Shown: piece after piece, positions 35,137-46,312 of the stretch
Numbering within the stretch: position 1 is the stretch's first letter
How the letters are laid out: each line of letters begins with the position of its first letter
Source: Heliocybe sulcata
Lineage: Eukaryota > Basidiomycota > Agaricomycetes > Gloeophyllales > Gloeophyllaceae
NCBI GenBank assembly: GCA_004369045.1
Contig: ML213540.1
Span: 1 to 64,000, forward strand
DNA length: 64,000 bases
Direction: 5' to 3'
Position numbers and translations under genes: made by a program
The notes under the pieces: model-generated
Told to the model about the DNA's origin: nothing
The model's database searches: none
Seen by the model: the letters and a program-made list of their open reading frames with translations, nothing else

Positions 35137-37772
35137 ATGTCTCTTAAAGCCGAACTCGAGACTTGGGCTGCTGCCCTGAAAGCTTATGATGAGGAGGACT
35201 TCGAGAAGGCGTTGGATCTCTTTTCGGTGAGTTCTCTGCCTTAACGGCAGGAGCAAGACCCTTGACTTCATGGCGGGATTCGCAGCGCATTGCCGACTCG
35301 TCCAAGATTCTTACGAATATGGGCCTGATTTACGCCACCCTCGGAGAGCACGAAGCTGCTGTCGAGCAGTTCATTGCAGCGACGCAGTTGGATCAATATT
35401 TGGCTGTCGCGTAAGTGTCTATGATTCCCTTTTGCTGCTATCGCGTCTGTTGGATGTGCACGACTGTTACTACCCTTCTCCGAATACGCCGCCTTTGCAA
35501 GCACGACAATGAAGACGAAGACTACATGGCCGTTGAAAGTCTTCTCCTGTCCGCCCGCTCGGTGGCCGAGCATACATCATGGCGACCAACCCCTCGGCAG
35601 GGAACGACGTGCGGTCGCTACGGGCAACTGTGACCGATAAGCCCATGCTGGTCGCCGTTACCTGTGGATGTGCTGGTCTGTCCCTCGATGATGTATCAAC
35701 ATAGCCTCCGCAGTGGAGCATCTGCGCAGCTGTCTCGGAACTGTACTTTCTCGCTTCCGAGCATGGTCATGGCTCTTGTGAGGGTCCTGGGCCTTGGTCG
35801 TTCGGCAGCTTGAATCGCGACTGAATCGCGTATGCACTCTACGATGGTCGGAGCCTCGGAACCCATGTCTTTGCATCAGCGATCAGATGGGATAGCTGCG
35901 ATCGGGCATAGAGCGGTATGCGCGCCGCCTTCATCAATGTCACTTCAAGCAGTCGTGGCTGGAAACGAGAGAGGGCCAGCGTCCTCCATCTATTCTCTTC
36001 CCCCTTTTGCCTCATCAAGAGTTCCAGCTTGATCTCGGTGCTAACTGATTATTGCATTATTCAGCTACTTCCAATGTGGCGTCTCCAATTTCCTGCTAGC
36101 CCGCTACGATCTCGCCTTCAAAGACTTCGAAGAGGCGCTGCTTTTCCTCCGCGGCAACCAAGCCATGTAAGTCTCTCACTTCGCCCTCTGCCTCCCCTCT
36201 GATATATCCGATGCAGCAACTACGAACAAATTGGCCTCAAATTCAAGCTCTTCTCCGCAGAGGTCCTCTTTAACAAGGGTCTCTCGCAGATCTACATGGG
36301 CCGTGTTGCCGAGGGTCTGCAGGACATGGAGGACGCGCGTCGGGAGAAGGCAACGGCGGAGCACAATGTCATTGACGATGCGATTCAGGATAGGGGAGAG
36401 GGATACACAGTGTTCAGTATTGTGAGTGCCCGGCTGTTCATGCTTGACGTGCCAAGATTGATGACATCTGCTTAGCCTGTGGGAGTCCTGTACAGACCAA
36501 GCGAGAACAAGCTGAAAAATGCGAAAGCAAAGGATTACATGGGCAAGGCGGTTTGTACTCCAAATTACTGTGTGGTGTCATCCCCTCACTCATTGCCGCA
36601 TATCTAGAAACTTATAGCAGCAAGTGATGCATCAGATGCCTACACCGAATTCAGCGGTGTTACACGTTACAAGCAAGGCGTAACGCCGTCGGGAGTCCTC
36701 ATCGACAACCCAGGACCGGGCACTCTTGAGCGCAGCGTTACAACTCCTAACCTGCCTCCCAGTATGTCACAATGTTATACTTTGCAATGGGCCAATCTGA
36801 TAGAACTAACTTCGTAGAACGAGAAGACGACATGCAGCGCCCGACCAACCTCGGCCGCTCGAAGACGACAATCCAAGTCGATCCCAGCGCACGTGAGCGC
36901 ATTGCCGCGCTTCGGCCGGGTGGTGATGGAGGTGCAGCTTCACCTACTGCTCCCCTTGGTCGCTCGAACACCATGGGAGGCCCCAAAGGCGCGGGTATGG
37001 GCGGTCCCGGTCCTGCACGTGCTCTGAGCGTCAAGAAGCCTCAGGTGTCGCCCAGGAGTCCAGAGGAAGCGCCCGCACCACCTGCAAAAGGTCCTGCAGG
37101 CGGCGCCCGGCTCACGGAATTCTACGATGATTTCGTGGACTCGTACGGTGGTGAGGAGGCTGCTCCCCCGCCTCCACTGCCCAACAGTGGCCCGGAGAGG
37201 GTCGCTGCATGGGCGAGAAACAACGCGAATCCGAATCTACCCCCTCCTGCGCGGGCGCCGAGCGGTCGTGGCCCTCCGCCGAGTGCGTACGCTGCGAGCT
37301 CGTATGGTAGCAGTGCTAGTCAGGGGTTGAGGAGGAAGGTGACGAGACGGGGCACGACGCGGAGTAGAGCGCCAAGTCAGTACACGTATGAGGAAGAGGA
37401 GGAGGGGTATGTCAGTGGGGACTATGACGATGGACCGTTCGAGTTGGTCAAAATCAGGGTTAAGGTGCGTATCCGAGTGGGCTGAGATGGGAAAGAAGAC
37501 AGCGCTGAGCTTGCTTCGTTTAGTTGCACTACCAGGACGACGTCCGCGGTATGGCACTGACGCCTGAGACGCCGTTTGACGAGTTCATGGACCGGGTATG
37601 CGCCAAGTTCGGGAAGGCGTTGGGCGGCCTGGGGATGAAGTTCAAGGACGAGGACGGCGGGAAGGTGACGCTCCGGGACGACAGCGACTACGAGCTCGCC
37701 ATCGAGACGGCACGCGAGAGCGCGAAGGGCAAGCCAGAGGGCAAATTGGAGATCTGGTGTGCTGATGCGTAA
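35137..37772 (+). CDS. noxR: NADPH oxidase regulator NoxR (p67phox-like)
   Basis: The cytosolic activator of fungal NADPH oxidases, working with Rac to control hyphal growth and differentiation. It starts at ATG 35137 (MSLKAELETWAAALKAYDEE). TPR repeats run through SSKILTNMGLIYATLGEHEA, YFQCGVSNFLLARYDLAFKD and SAEVLFNKGLSQIYMGRVAE over about the first 170 residues. The activation-domain region YTVFSIPVGVLYRPSENKLK follows, then a long Pro/Ser-rich linker, and a C-terminal PB1 domain (FELVKIRVKLHYQDDVRGMA to GKLEIWCADA). The intron after the third TPR segment (35411-36064) is 654 bases, far longer than the others. The frame is intact and the family call is firm. Confidence 0.95.
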
Positions 37773-38408
37773 TTCTGTTTTATACGTTACGCCTACTACC
37801 GCCAAGATGCTCCCGATGCTGCGGGCGTCTTGGCTTTCTTGGGTTATCGTCCGCTTCCCCACTTCTGCTGATGCATGGTTGTGTTCGCCCCTATCTTATT
37901 TTCCTTGCAGTGTCGCTTGCTGCTCATCTGACGCCCTCCCTGGCTTCCTTCCGTGTCTTTCTTCCGTCTACCCATCCCCTACGCGGACCCAAGTCTCGTC
38001 TCGCTCGTTGGTTTCTGGTTGTGTTGTGATATATATATATCGGCCCTCCTATTAGTTAGAGTTATTGCAGCGCACGTCTCCGGTGTATTAGTTAAGAGGT
38101 CCGTCGGTGTCCTGGTGTACGTTCTGATCCAAGTATATAGATCCATCATTTTTGCGGATGCAAGAGTATCAAGTGGACAATGCATTATTGAGGTTTCAGA
38201 ATATATGGATATCTCGGACACCGTCTAAATTTAATTTACTCTGGATGGTAAGGCGTAAGGATTTATTCCTACAGCAGTCGTTGTGTCCGTCCTGCGGATT
38301 GACTGCATTCATCCCTGACAACTATTACCCGAATAAGTAAGGCTGTTACCTTCTGCAGCTGCTACTTGCATTGCGTCGCTGGCAGCGGAGGAGGACCTGT
38401 CTCTTGAG
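37773..38408. other. Intergenic between noxR and GT61
   Basis: About 640 bases holding the noxR 3' end and the GT61 promoter. A TATATATATAT run lies near 38030. No gene was recognised. Confidence 0.5.
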
Positions 38409-40117
38409 ATGACCGGTCTCACCCCTACTGCAAGAGAACTATGTCTCGTCGTTCTTCTCCTTTCTTCGCTCGTCTTCTTTCTCTCTAGGTCGACCGTACC
38501 GACGTGGAGCGTTAACTTGGGCTCTGAAGCCGTAATACAGACTGACACCAACTCAAAAGACTTGTCGCTCACTTCACAAGACGATACCGGCTCGCAACTG
38601 CCATACCAATACGGGAGCAACAGACTGGATGGCTTTCCAGAGACTACGATAGTTGCACACGTCCCAGGTTAGTCGATCGTTTGTTCCTCCCCGTCTTTAA
38701 TACACAGATTAACAGGTGCCTTGCAGGCTGGACGATATTCGATAAATTATACATCTGTAATGGCACAGCTTATGTTGTTACCGACCACCCGGATAGCATC
38801 CCTGACAGGAATCACATCATCTCTACCGGGAAGGATATTCACAATGGGCCTGAGGAGGTAGCAAGCAGACTGCCGACGGACAAGGAGATGCGTATCGTCA
38901 GCAGGAAGGAGGCTGCGGAGATTTTTGGGGTAGAGAGTTCGAGCAGGATAGATGGTGTCTCGGTGGGTCTTTTCAAAGAGTGATCCATGACTGCTCACGA
39001 ACGAGATGCAGTGGTGGGTGAATGACCCGTCGCAATTGTAAGTCTCCCTCTGTTCTACGTACGTTTCATGCACTAAACACCGGTGACAGCATCATGCACT
39101 ATTACCACTGGTCCGCAGAGCTCTTCTTCGGCCTTTGGCGCACGTACTCCTCGCTCGACCCCACCATTCCCGCAAATGGCACCACACACCTCCCCCCTCC
39201 TCGTCGGATGGTCTTCACCCACATTGACGCACACCACTGGCGCGACTACGCGAGCATGAGCGAGTGGGTGACGCGCTCGGCCTTCCCGTCCATCTCGTTC
39301 GAGTTCAACCAGGACTGGCAGGAGAGGACGAGCATGGCGCGCCCGTTCGTGTTCGACCGGGTCGTCCTGGCGGACCGGAGCGCTGCGATGAAGAGTTATA
39401 ATTTCCTGCGGACTCAAAGGACGGCGAGCGTGCCCTTTGCGCTGCCGGGTAGCCCGCATTGGTGGGCGACGATCCGGCATAGCGTGATGCTGTTCAGTGG
39501 GTACAGGCCGGAGGCGCAGGAGAAGGATAAATATGTGATCACGTATATTTCCCGGCAGGAGTGGGGAAGAAGGATGCTGATTCAGAGAGACCATGAGAGG
39601 CTCGTGGAGGAACTGTATAAGCTGAGAGATACGTACGGGTATGAGGTGAATGTGGTGGCGTCGGAGAAGCTGAGCAGGGTGGAGCAGCTTCAGTTGGCTG
39701 GGCGCACGACGGTGAGTAGGATAATGCCTTTTGGGTGGGTAGTGCACTGATAAATTGGATAGATTATGATGGGCGTGCATGGGAACGGCCTGACGTCGCT
39801 TGTGTGGATGCAGCCCACGCGAAGGTCGACAGTGATGGAGTTCTTCTTCCCGGGAGGGTTCGCGCACGACTATGAGTGGACAACACGGGCGCTTGGGATG
39901 GTGCACTTTGGGTTCTGGGGAGACAGGTACGTTCAACTCCCTACTCCCGAGTCGTTCTCGACATGGATTTTCGCCAAATAGGTCCTTTACGAGGCCGAAT
40001 GTGCCGGAGGTGAAGTACCCGGAGGGATTCCAAGGCAATGAGATCCCAATAGACGGTGCGGCCGTGGCGAGACTCTGTCATCAGCGATTGACGTTGGCGG
40101 AGGAGACGGACGATTAG
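38409..40117 (+). CDS. GT61-family glycosyltransferase, type II membrane protein
   Basis: A predicted Golgi or ER glycosyltransferase of family GT61 (DUF563, EOGT/xylosyltransferase-like). The donor and acceptor are not predictable. The start at 38409 gives a short tail, then the membrane anchor LCLVVLLLSSLVFFLSRS. The stem is followed by GWTIFDKLYICNGTAYVVTD, WWVNDPSQF and the conserved IMHYYHWSAELFFGLWRTYS, ADRSAAMKSYNFLRT, DKYVITYISRQEWGRRML, the hallmark MMGVHGNGLTSLVWM, VMEFFFPGGFAHDYEWTTRA and GNEIPIDGAAVARLCHQRLT. Five or so short introns are needed, all with plausible ends, and the frame is open to the stop at 40117. Confidence 0.9.
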
Positions 40118-41435
40118 ACGGGTTGGGCTGTAGGTTATTTTCAGGTAATTGATTGAAGTAATTCTTGGAGGTGGTACAAAATGTTGCTTGGGTTGATTTC
40201 TCTTGCATTTCCTCGGCACTTGAAGTCTCGTTCACCTCTCTAGCTGGTATGTCCACGAGCTCACTATGCATATACAACGTCTCCCTGCATTTGCTTCCCG
40301 ATCTGGAGGTATCAGTCTGGTTGCCTCGCAATCATGTATGGACGAGCAACGACGCGCATAAGTGCACGTCCGGTACTGGTATACATACACAGAACCCATC
40401 ATCCGGTACCTCCCAGCGTGGAATGGTTATCAAACTTGAAATGGCCATTCTTTGGACATTGGACCTCGCGCCCTTAAGCCGAATAAAGAAGCTCATATGC
40501 GCCATCTTGGAACACCCCTCGCCTGTTTCTCGCCTGTGTCATTGCTGGCAAGCTCCAGCGAGTGTGTTGGCGGAATAAGGACCTAGAATGAAAACACCGG
40601 TGTATGTCCAAGGCCCCTGGTCGAGCGCCGTACGTGTGAAGGTCTATGCAAATCAACCCGTGTGTTCTTCCGTCTTTGACACTCGCTGAGACAGCCGTCT
40701 AGACACAGGACGGCGTAAACATTGAGGTCGCCCATGCGTCTCTAGAGTTTGCGCTCATAATAGGAATAAGCCTTGGATAGAATACGCCGCAGGCGAGCAA
40801 GGGCAGCGTGCAGCGGTCGACGTCTTCGCGTAAAGATGGACGTCGACGGTACTGATTACTTCAGAAATTGCGGTTCGAGTGGCATATGCATCGGCTTCAT
40901 TTTGGAATGACTCCTCCATGGATGGAAAGCTTGTATAAGCATCCCAGGAATAGGCGTCAGCCTCTTTTACGACGAGACTCTGCGCCTGGGCGAGTCCTCT
41001 TCGCTAGGGACGAATGCGGTCCAAATGAGGAGAAAGTCGCGGGTAGTAGTGGGCACCTCGTTTTTCATTGCGTGGCGATCAGAGATTTTATCACCAGCTA
41101 GAAATCTGCTGAACCGTGGCGTCTCACTGGCAACTTACATGACAGCACATTTTCAATAAGAAGGCCTATGCACCGATATCGACATGTAAAGCGTACGTAC
41201 ACTCCTGATAAAAATTCCTGGGAGGACTCTGTCTGTCCTACCTGCCTTGAGGGAGTTCTGGCCAAGCTTCAAGAGGCGTCGTGGCCATGCCACACGTGAC
41301 GGTAAACTCACGCTCGCGTGACAAGTCGCACCTGGAATTCGCGCGACCGCGTCAGTGGCTGTGCACCCGCGGTTGAAAACGCCAGACGTCTCCTCGTCCA
41401 TGCATCCGCCTCTCTCTTCATTCTGACGCCTGCTC
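40118..41435. other. Intergenic 1.3 kb
   Basis: Separates the GT61 gene from the Ams2/Spt21-type gene. Open stretches such as 40165-40578 show no domain and no consistent exon pattern. No repeat was recognised. Confidence 0.5.
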
Positions 41436-44400
41436 ATGGATTCATCAATGCTACCCTGTGAGTGTGCTTTGCAGATGGACTCAGTCATTCTCAGGCGGCT
41501 GATATCTTCTATAGTGCGGGTCCTCTACACCATCAATAGTTCGCCGCAGTATATCCTCGCGCGGTCGCAAAGGAAGACCGCCGTTAATGTCGTTCAACAG
41601 GCTCAGTCGAGCTCTCTGCGGGGTGCAGCGGCGCCGACGTACGCGACGGTGCCTCTCAAAGCGTGTCTAAACGTGATATGTCGCTGCAGGTACGTCATCT
41701 GCCACCTCTGACGACTCCATTGAAATTTTATTGACTCCCGGCGTTTCCAGCCCTGAACTGACGCAATTCAAGTCTCGAGACTTCTCGATATACCTCCTGG
41801 ACCCGCTCGAAGCGTCGTGTTCGGCCTCATCATTTGCCCCAGCGCCGACGAGGCAGGGGGTGGCGGTCGGCATGGGGCTGTTGTCGTGGGCGATGGTGGC
41901 GGAGGATCAGGATGATCAGAGTGTTACGGGGACGATTGTTAGTACAGGCCACGGTGAGACGCTGGAGATCGTGTTCGCGTTGAGAGAGGTAAGTGATGCA
42001 TTCAGCTTTTACGCTATGGGGCCCCTTTCTCTCGCGCCGACTTGCATTTTTCCCTCGTTCAGTTTTTACTGTTCCCAATTCGAGATGAATGCTTATATTG
42101 ATTGACAACCAGACGACTCCCGTAGAGCGTATCCACTCTTCACGCTCGTCTGCCGGCCAGTCCCGGTCTCTGTTACATTCCGCGGTACCCACAAGGCCAC
42201 AACCGTCCTGGGAAAACAGAGCATGTTCTTCTCAATTATCTCACTATTCCTCTACCATCCCGTCCAGTTCCCAAGAATCTTCTGCCTCGCGGGAATCCTC
42301 TGTCACCTCCACCTCCACAGCCTCACGCGAATCATCCACAATCCCTTCTTCCTCGCAAGACCGTCAAGGTACCCCTACGAAACCCCATGCGCAATCACAG
42401 TACTCCAAGGCAGCCGACTGGCCCATCGTGTACGTCGGTCCGCCAAGACCACGCGGCCGGCCCTCCTCCTACTCTGAATACCCGCCTACGCTTCCTGAGT
42501 ACGCACCCTTCGACCTGCAGTCCTATCCCTGGAACCCGTACACCCGTGAGCGTGCACCCTTGTTTGCCACTGCACCTCTGAGGCGGGAGGGGGGTGAGAG
42601 TGGGGAAAGGAAGGAGAAGGGGAGGGAAGGGAGGGACTCAGTGGGGAGGGACACGTTGCCGCCGGAGGAGAGGTTTAACCTAGTGAAGCCGGGGAAGGAG
42701 GAGGCAGTGGAGGCGTTGAGGGGGTTGTTGCGCCGGAGAGGGGATGCGGCGTCTGATCCGAATATTGCGCTGCTCTCTATCCTATCCGCCATTGACACGT
42801 CGAATTCTGCCGCGACCTCTTCTGCTGGGTCCGGAAATCAGCTGAACCCAGTTCTGCTCAAGGCGCTTGCGGAGTTGCTTACCTCCTCTGCCTCTTCCTC
42901 GGCGTCGACACAACCGGCTTCGTCTGCCTCTTCCACACACGCGTCTTCTTCCTCTGCCCAACATGGGCAGGGCAAGAGAAAACGTAAATCGCTGGGCGAG
43001 GAGGAGGTCGTGTGTTTGGACAAGGAGAACGTTAACCCGGGTGCCTTTCGGAGGAAGGAGAAGGCGGCGAAGGTGGAGAAGGCTCGCCGCGATGCGCGTG
43101 CAGGCGAAAGTCACCCGTCTTCTGAGGGTGACGTTGAGAGTGGAGGTGGAGGGCGGAAACGGACGCTCAGCGAGATGTATAATGGCAAGACTGCGCCCTC
43201 GGGCTCGGCTTCGTTGCAGCGTGCCCAGACAGCTCCGTCCATATCTGCAGCTTCGCAGAGCTCCTCATCAACGCAGCAGCCGTCGTTCATCGAACACCTT
43301 TTGTCCTCACTCGCTTCTGCTTCTTCTGCGTCCCCACACCCGCGTGCCTCCTCCACCGCCCCACTTGTGGCCCAGTCGGACCCTGTCCTCCCGTCCCGTT
43401 CGCAGTCTGCCTACATCGATCTAACGGCGAGCCCGCCCCGACGAAGGGAGGAGAGAGACACAGAGGAAAGAGTAGGCCCGCGCCCGCCCGACCTCCCGGA
43501 CTCGTCGATGGAGGCGCTGAGAATTGAGCCGGGCGGGAGGAGGATGGGGGGGTTTGTGTTGCCGGAGTGGGCGGTTGCGCGGTCTGAGCCGCCGGCTGTG
43601 CAGGATGACTCGCGGTCTGCTGTGAAGCGGGCTGCGTCGTCTGGGAAGGCGAGCGGGAAGGGGAGGGAGAGGGAGAGGCGGCAACGCGCGAAGGAGAGCA
43701 AGGGGACGCAGAAGAGGTTCCCCCTCCCTTTCCACAAATCTACGCCTTCGAGAACGGTTTCGATGCCTGTTCTGCCCGTGTCAGTGCCTGCGTTGCCTGT
43801 GTTGGCTTCGGATGCGCCTGTGCTCCCTGGTTCTGAGAAGGAGGCAGGGGAGTCGCCGTTGCCGTGTTCGAGCCCGCCGTCGCCCAGTCCGGTGCCTCTG
43901 GCCGGAGAGGACACTGACGCTACCATCATTGCTAGGGTTGGGGATGGGGAGAGGGAAGCGCGCACGCCTTCTCCCCCGCCTTGTGAAGGTGGCGGGAGTT
44001 TGTTCACACCTTCGCCGAGGAAGCTGTCTACATATGGCCTGCCTCGAGATGGGTCGCCATGCAGGCGCACCTCGTCAAGTTTTAAGACATCTCCGTTTGG
44101 CAGAGCAGGGAATGGTAGAATGCGGACGGAGGAGCCGCCTTCGAGTTCTCTCCCGATTGCGTCGAGCGATTTTGATCCCGCGCCGACGGGGCCGCATTGG
44201 AGTGTGGGGCTGCCGCCTTCGTCGCCGTTGCCGCCATCTAGTCCTGCTTTGGGACCTGTATTTGACTCTGAGTGTGATGTAGACGCGGACTTGGAGCTGG
44301 GCGTGGAAGGGGAAGGGACAGAGGGGGAGGAGGAAGTGGACTTTTTGGAGGCTGCATTGTGCTCCGAGCCAGCACAGGAGATGTGTGACTCAGTTGCTGC

Positions 44401-44812
44401 GGAGGCGGGGTCGGATGAGAGCGCGAGGGCGTTCGGAGCGCCTGGCGTGGATGATATTTTTGAGGATTTTCAGCTTGATTTTGGGGCCGCGGTGGATGCG
44501 GCGTTTACGTCGACAGAGCTGGGCTCGCTGGACGTCGCCTCGTTTACCGAGATTGATCCAGCTCCGGACTTTGGGCTGAACTCGACCAACAGCGCTGACG
44601 TGGGCCTTTCATATTTGACGGGACCCGAGCTCGACTTTCGCGAGTTTTGGGAGTGTGTGAGGCCCCTTGCAGAGCAGCCTGGTAGGGATGGCGGTGTGGA
44701 TGCTGCACCAGGTAGTGATGATTTGTTTGTGGGTGGAGGCATCCTGAGCGAGGGTGATCAGGCAAAGCTTGCGGAGGAGCTGCAGAGTTTGCTGGGTGGG
44801 TGTTTGGTGTGA
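41436..44812 (+). CDS. Ams2/Spt21-type histone-gene regulator
   Basis: A large, mostly disordered nuclear protein whose N-terminus matches the Ams2/Spt21 domain, known from yeasts for controlling histone gene transcription. The domain spans RVLYTINSSPQYILARSQRK, YATVPLKACLNVICR, SPELTQFKSRDFSIYLLDPL, GMGLLSWAMV and GHGETLEIVFALRE, across three exons. A long last exon (from about 42112) encodes Ser-rich, Pro-rich and Lys/Arg-rich segments, including KRKRKSLGEEEVVCLDKENV and KRFPLPFHKSTPSRTVSMP, and ends in an acidic region with DIFEDFQLDFGAAVDAAF and LLGGCLV. I chose the first ATG (41436); the one at 41475 is also possible. No GATA finger was seen, unlike Ams2. Confidence 0.83.
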
Positions 44813-46312
44813 AGCGCGTCGGACATGGGAAGCTGGGAGTTGCCAGCATGTTTTTGCTGCAATGTACATACGCTCCTCAACATTACAATACAAATCTTTG
44901 CTATGATGTGTTTTCATACCTTACAGTCAGGGACTGTGGCAAGGCATGTGACTGGTTGACGCGTCTTACACGTGCATGGGACTCACGTGATGGGACGCGA
45001 GCACGCCATCGTCGCGCAATCGAGGACGCCGGGATAAAAGGTACCAGCGGTTCGACGCTTGGTCGTTCTTTTCTTTTGCCCCCAGATTCTTGTCCCTGCG
45101 TCGGACAGTCGTCTCTTCGTCAGGTGGTTGTCTCTGCGTGTCTCAAGTCCTGTCTGCGGCCGGTCTCTGTGTGATATCCTCTTCTATTCCCGCTCGCCAG
45201 TGCCTACCGCCGACCGTCTCGAGGCTATCGTCGGACTCCCAGAAATATGTCCATTTGGGTACGCGCAGGTCATTAATGCATCACTACCTGCGAGACTTGC
45301 TCATGGCAATGGCGGATGGGTTCTCATGCCCTCTCAGAGGCTGTCGAGTCGCACCGAGTCGCATCACTTCTGCCGCTCTCTCGTGTCCTCTCGCAGCACC
45401 CTGCTGTCATGCTCTGGCCCTCAGAACAAGTGTGTCTCGCATTCCTCTCGAATGTCCGTCGAGCGCGGTGCTCACCCTCGTCATCCCCCAACGCCCGCGA
45501 TGTCACTGCTGAGCGCTGAGCAGTGATGGCTTCTGGGTGTTAATGCCCCCCTTTCTCCCGCCCTCGCCTGACCCTGACATCGTGCCCTCTGCCCAAGACC
45601 ACCTGGACCGCCTTTCAATCTCCGATCAATCACCCGAATTCCGAATGCCTTTGACCCAATTCCGAATTGTGTCGGATATCCGCCCGAGACGACTGGTCAC
45701 CCGCGCTCGATGTGTCTTAAGCGTCTCCTATCTGGTCGCTGCTCATCAGCAATTGCGTATTCCGACGATGTTTGGGATTCTATCTTGTCTTACTCCGTGT
45801 CTTATCACGTCGCTGCTGGTATTCTTGGCTTCGATCTGCCAGTGTCACAATCGTCGCCATTCCATGACTTTCTGATGGGCCGTCTCTTCTGGGGGTACGG
45901 ATTCAGAGTTACCGTTTACGTCTGGGTGTCCCCCACCGCTTTACCACATTTGCCATGAGTGTCTCGGCGACCCTGATTCTCTCCCGACCGACACTTTATT
46001 CTCGAAATGCGATTGGATACGGGCTAGTGATTATCGGACACGGTCTCCTATCCCGTCCTCGTGGTTGGACGCTCTCTTGGCTGGTGCATTATCTGGGGCT
46101 GCAGGGGAGATCGGATGTCAGAGAGTGCGTGGGATAAGAATGAATGGGTCAATGCGCAGGTGTCGAGTTGGGTCGTTTATTACGTTTATTGTATATTACT
46201 GAAACGTATAAATGGACGGATCTTGGCCTTTAATTCCATATCTTCTGATTCCATATTGCACTCCTCCCAGCAATTCCGTATTCTAGCCCTGCCAACGAGC
46301 TGACTTGAGAAA
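44813..46312. other. Intergenic 1.5 kb upstream of the EgtB-like gene
   Basis: The region has several open stretches rich in Ser, Arg and Cys but no recognisable domain. I looked for a methyltransferase that would complete the downstream EgtB-like gene and saw no SAM-binding motif. A near-perfect hairpin lies at 45503-45526. Confidence 0.45.
45503..45526. repeat. Short hairpin with GAGCGCTG core
   Basis: TCACTGCT (45503-45510) is the inverse complement of AGCAGTGA (45519-45526), and the eight-base loop is GAGCGCTG. The 15-mer GCTGAGCGCTGAGCA inside it also occurs in the hairpin at 25462-25500. Function unknown. Confidence 0.55.

Noticed and set aside
39073-40038. Minus-strand open frame opposite the GT61 gene
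   Set aside because: It is antisense to conserved GT61 exons and has a His/Arg-rich translation without any domain.
43411-44070. Minus-strand open frame opposite the Ams2/Spt21-type gene
   Set aside because: Shadow of the long Ser/Pro-rich last exon; no homology signal.
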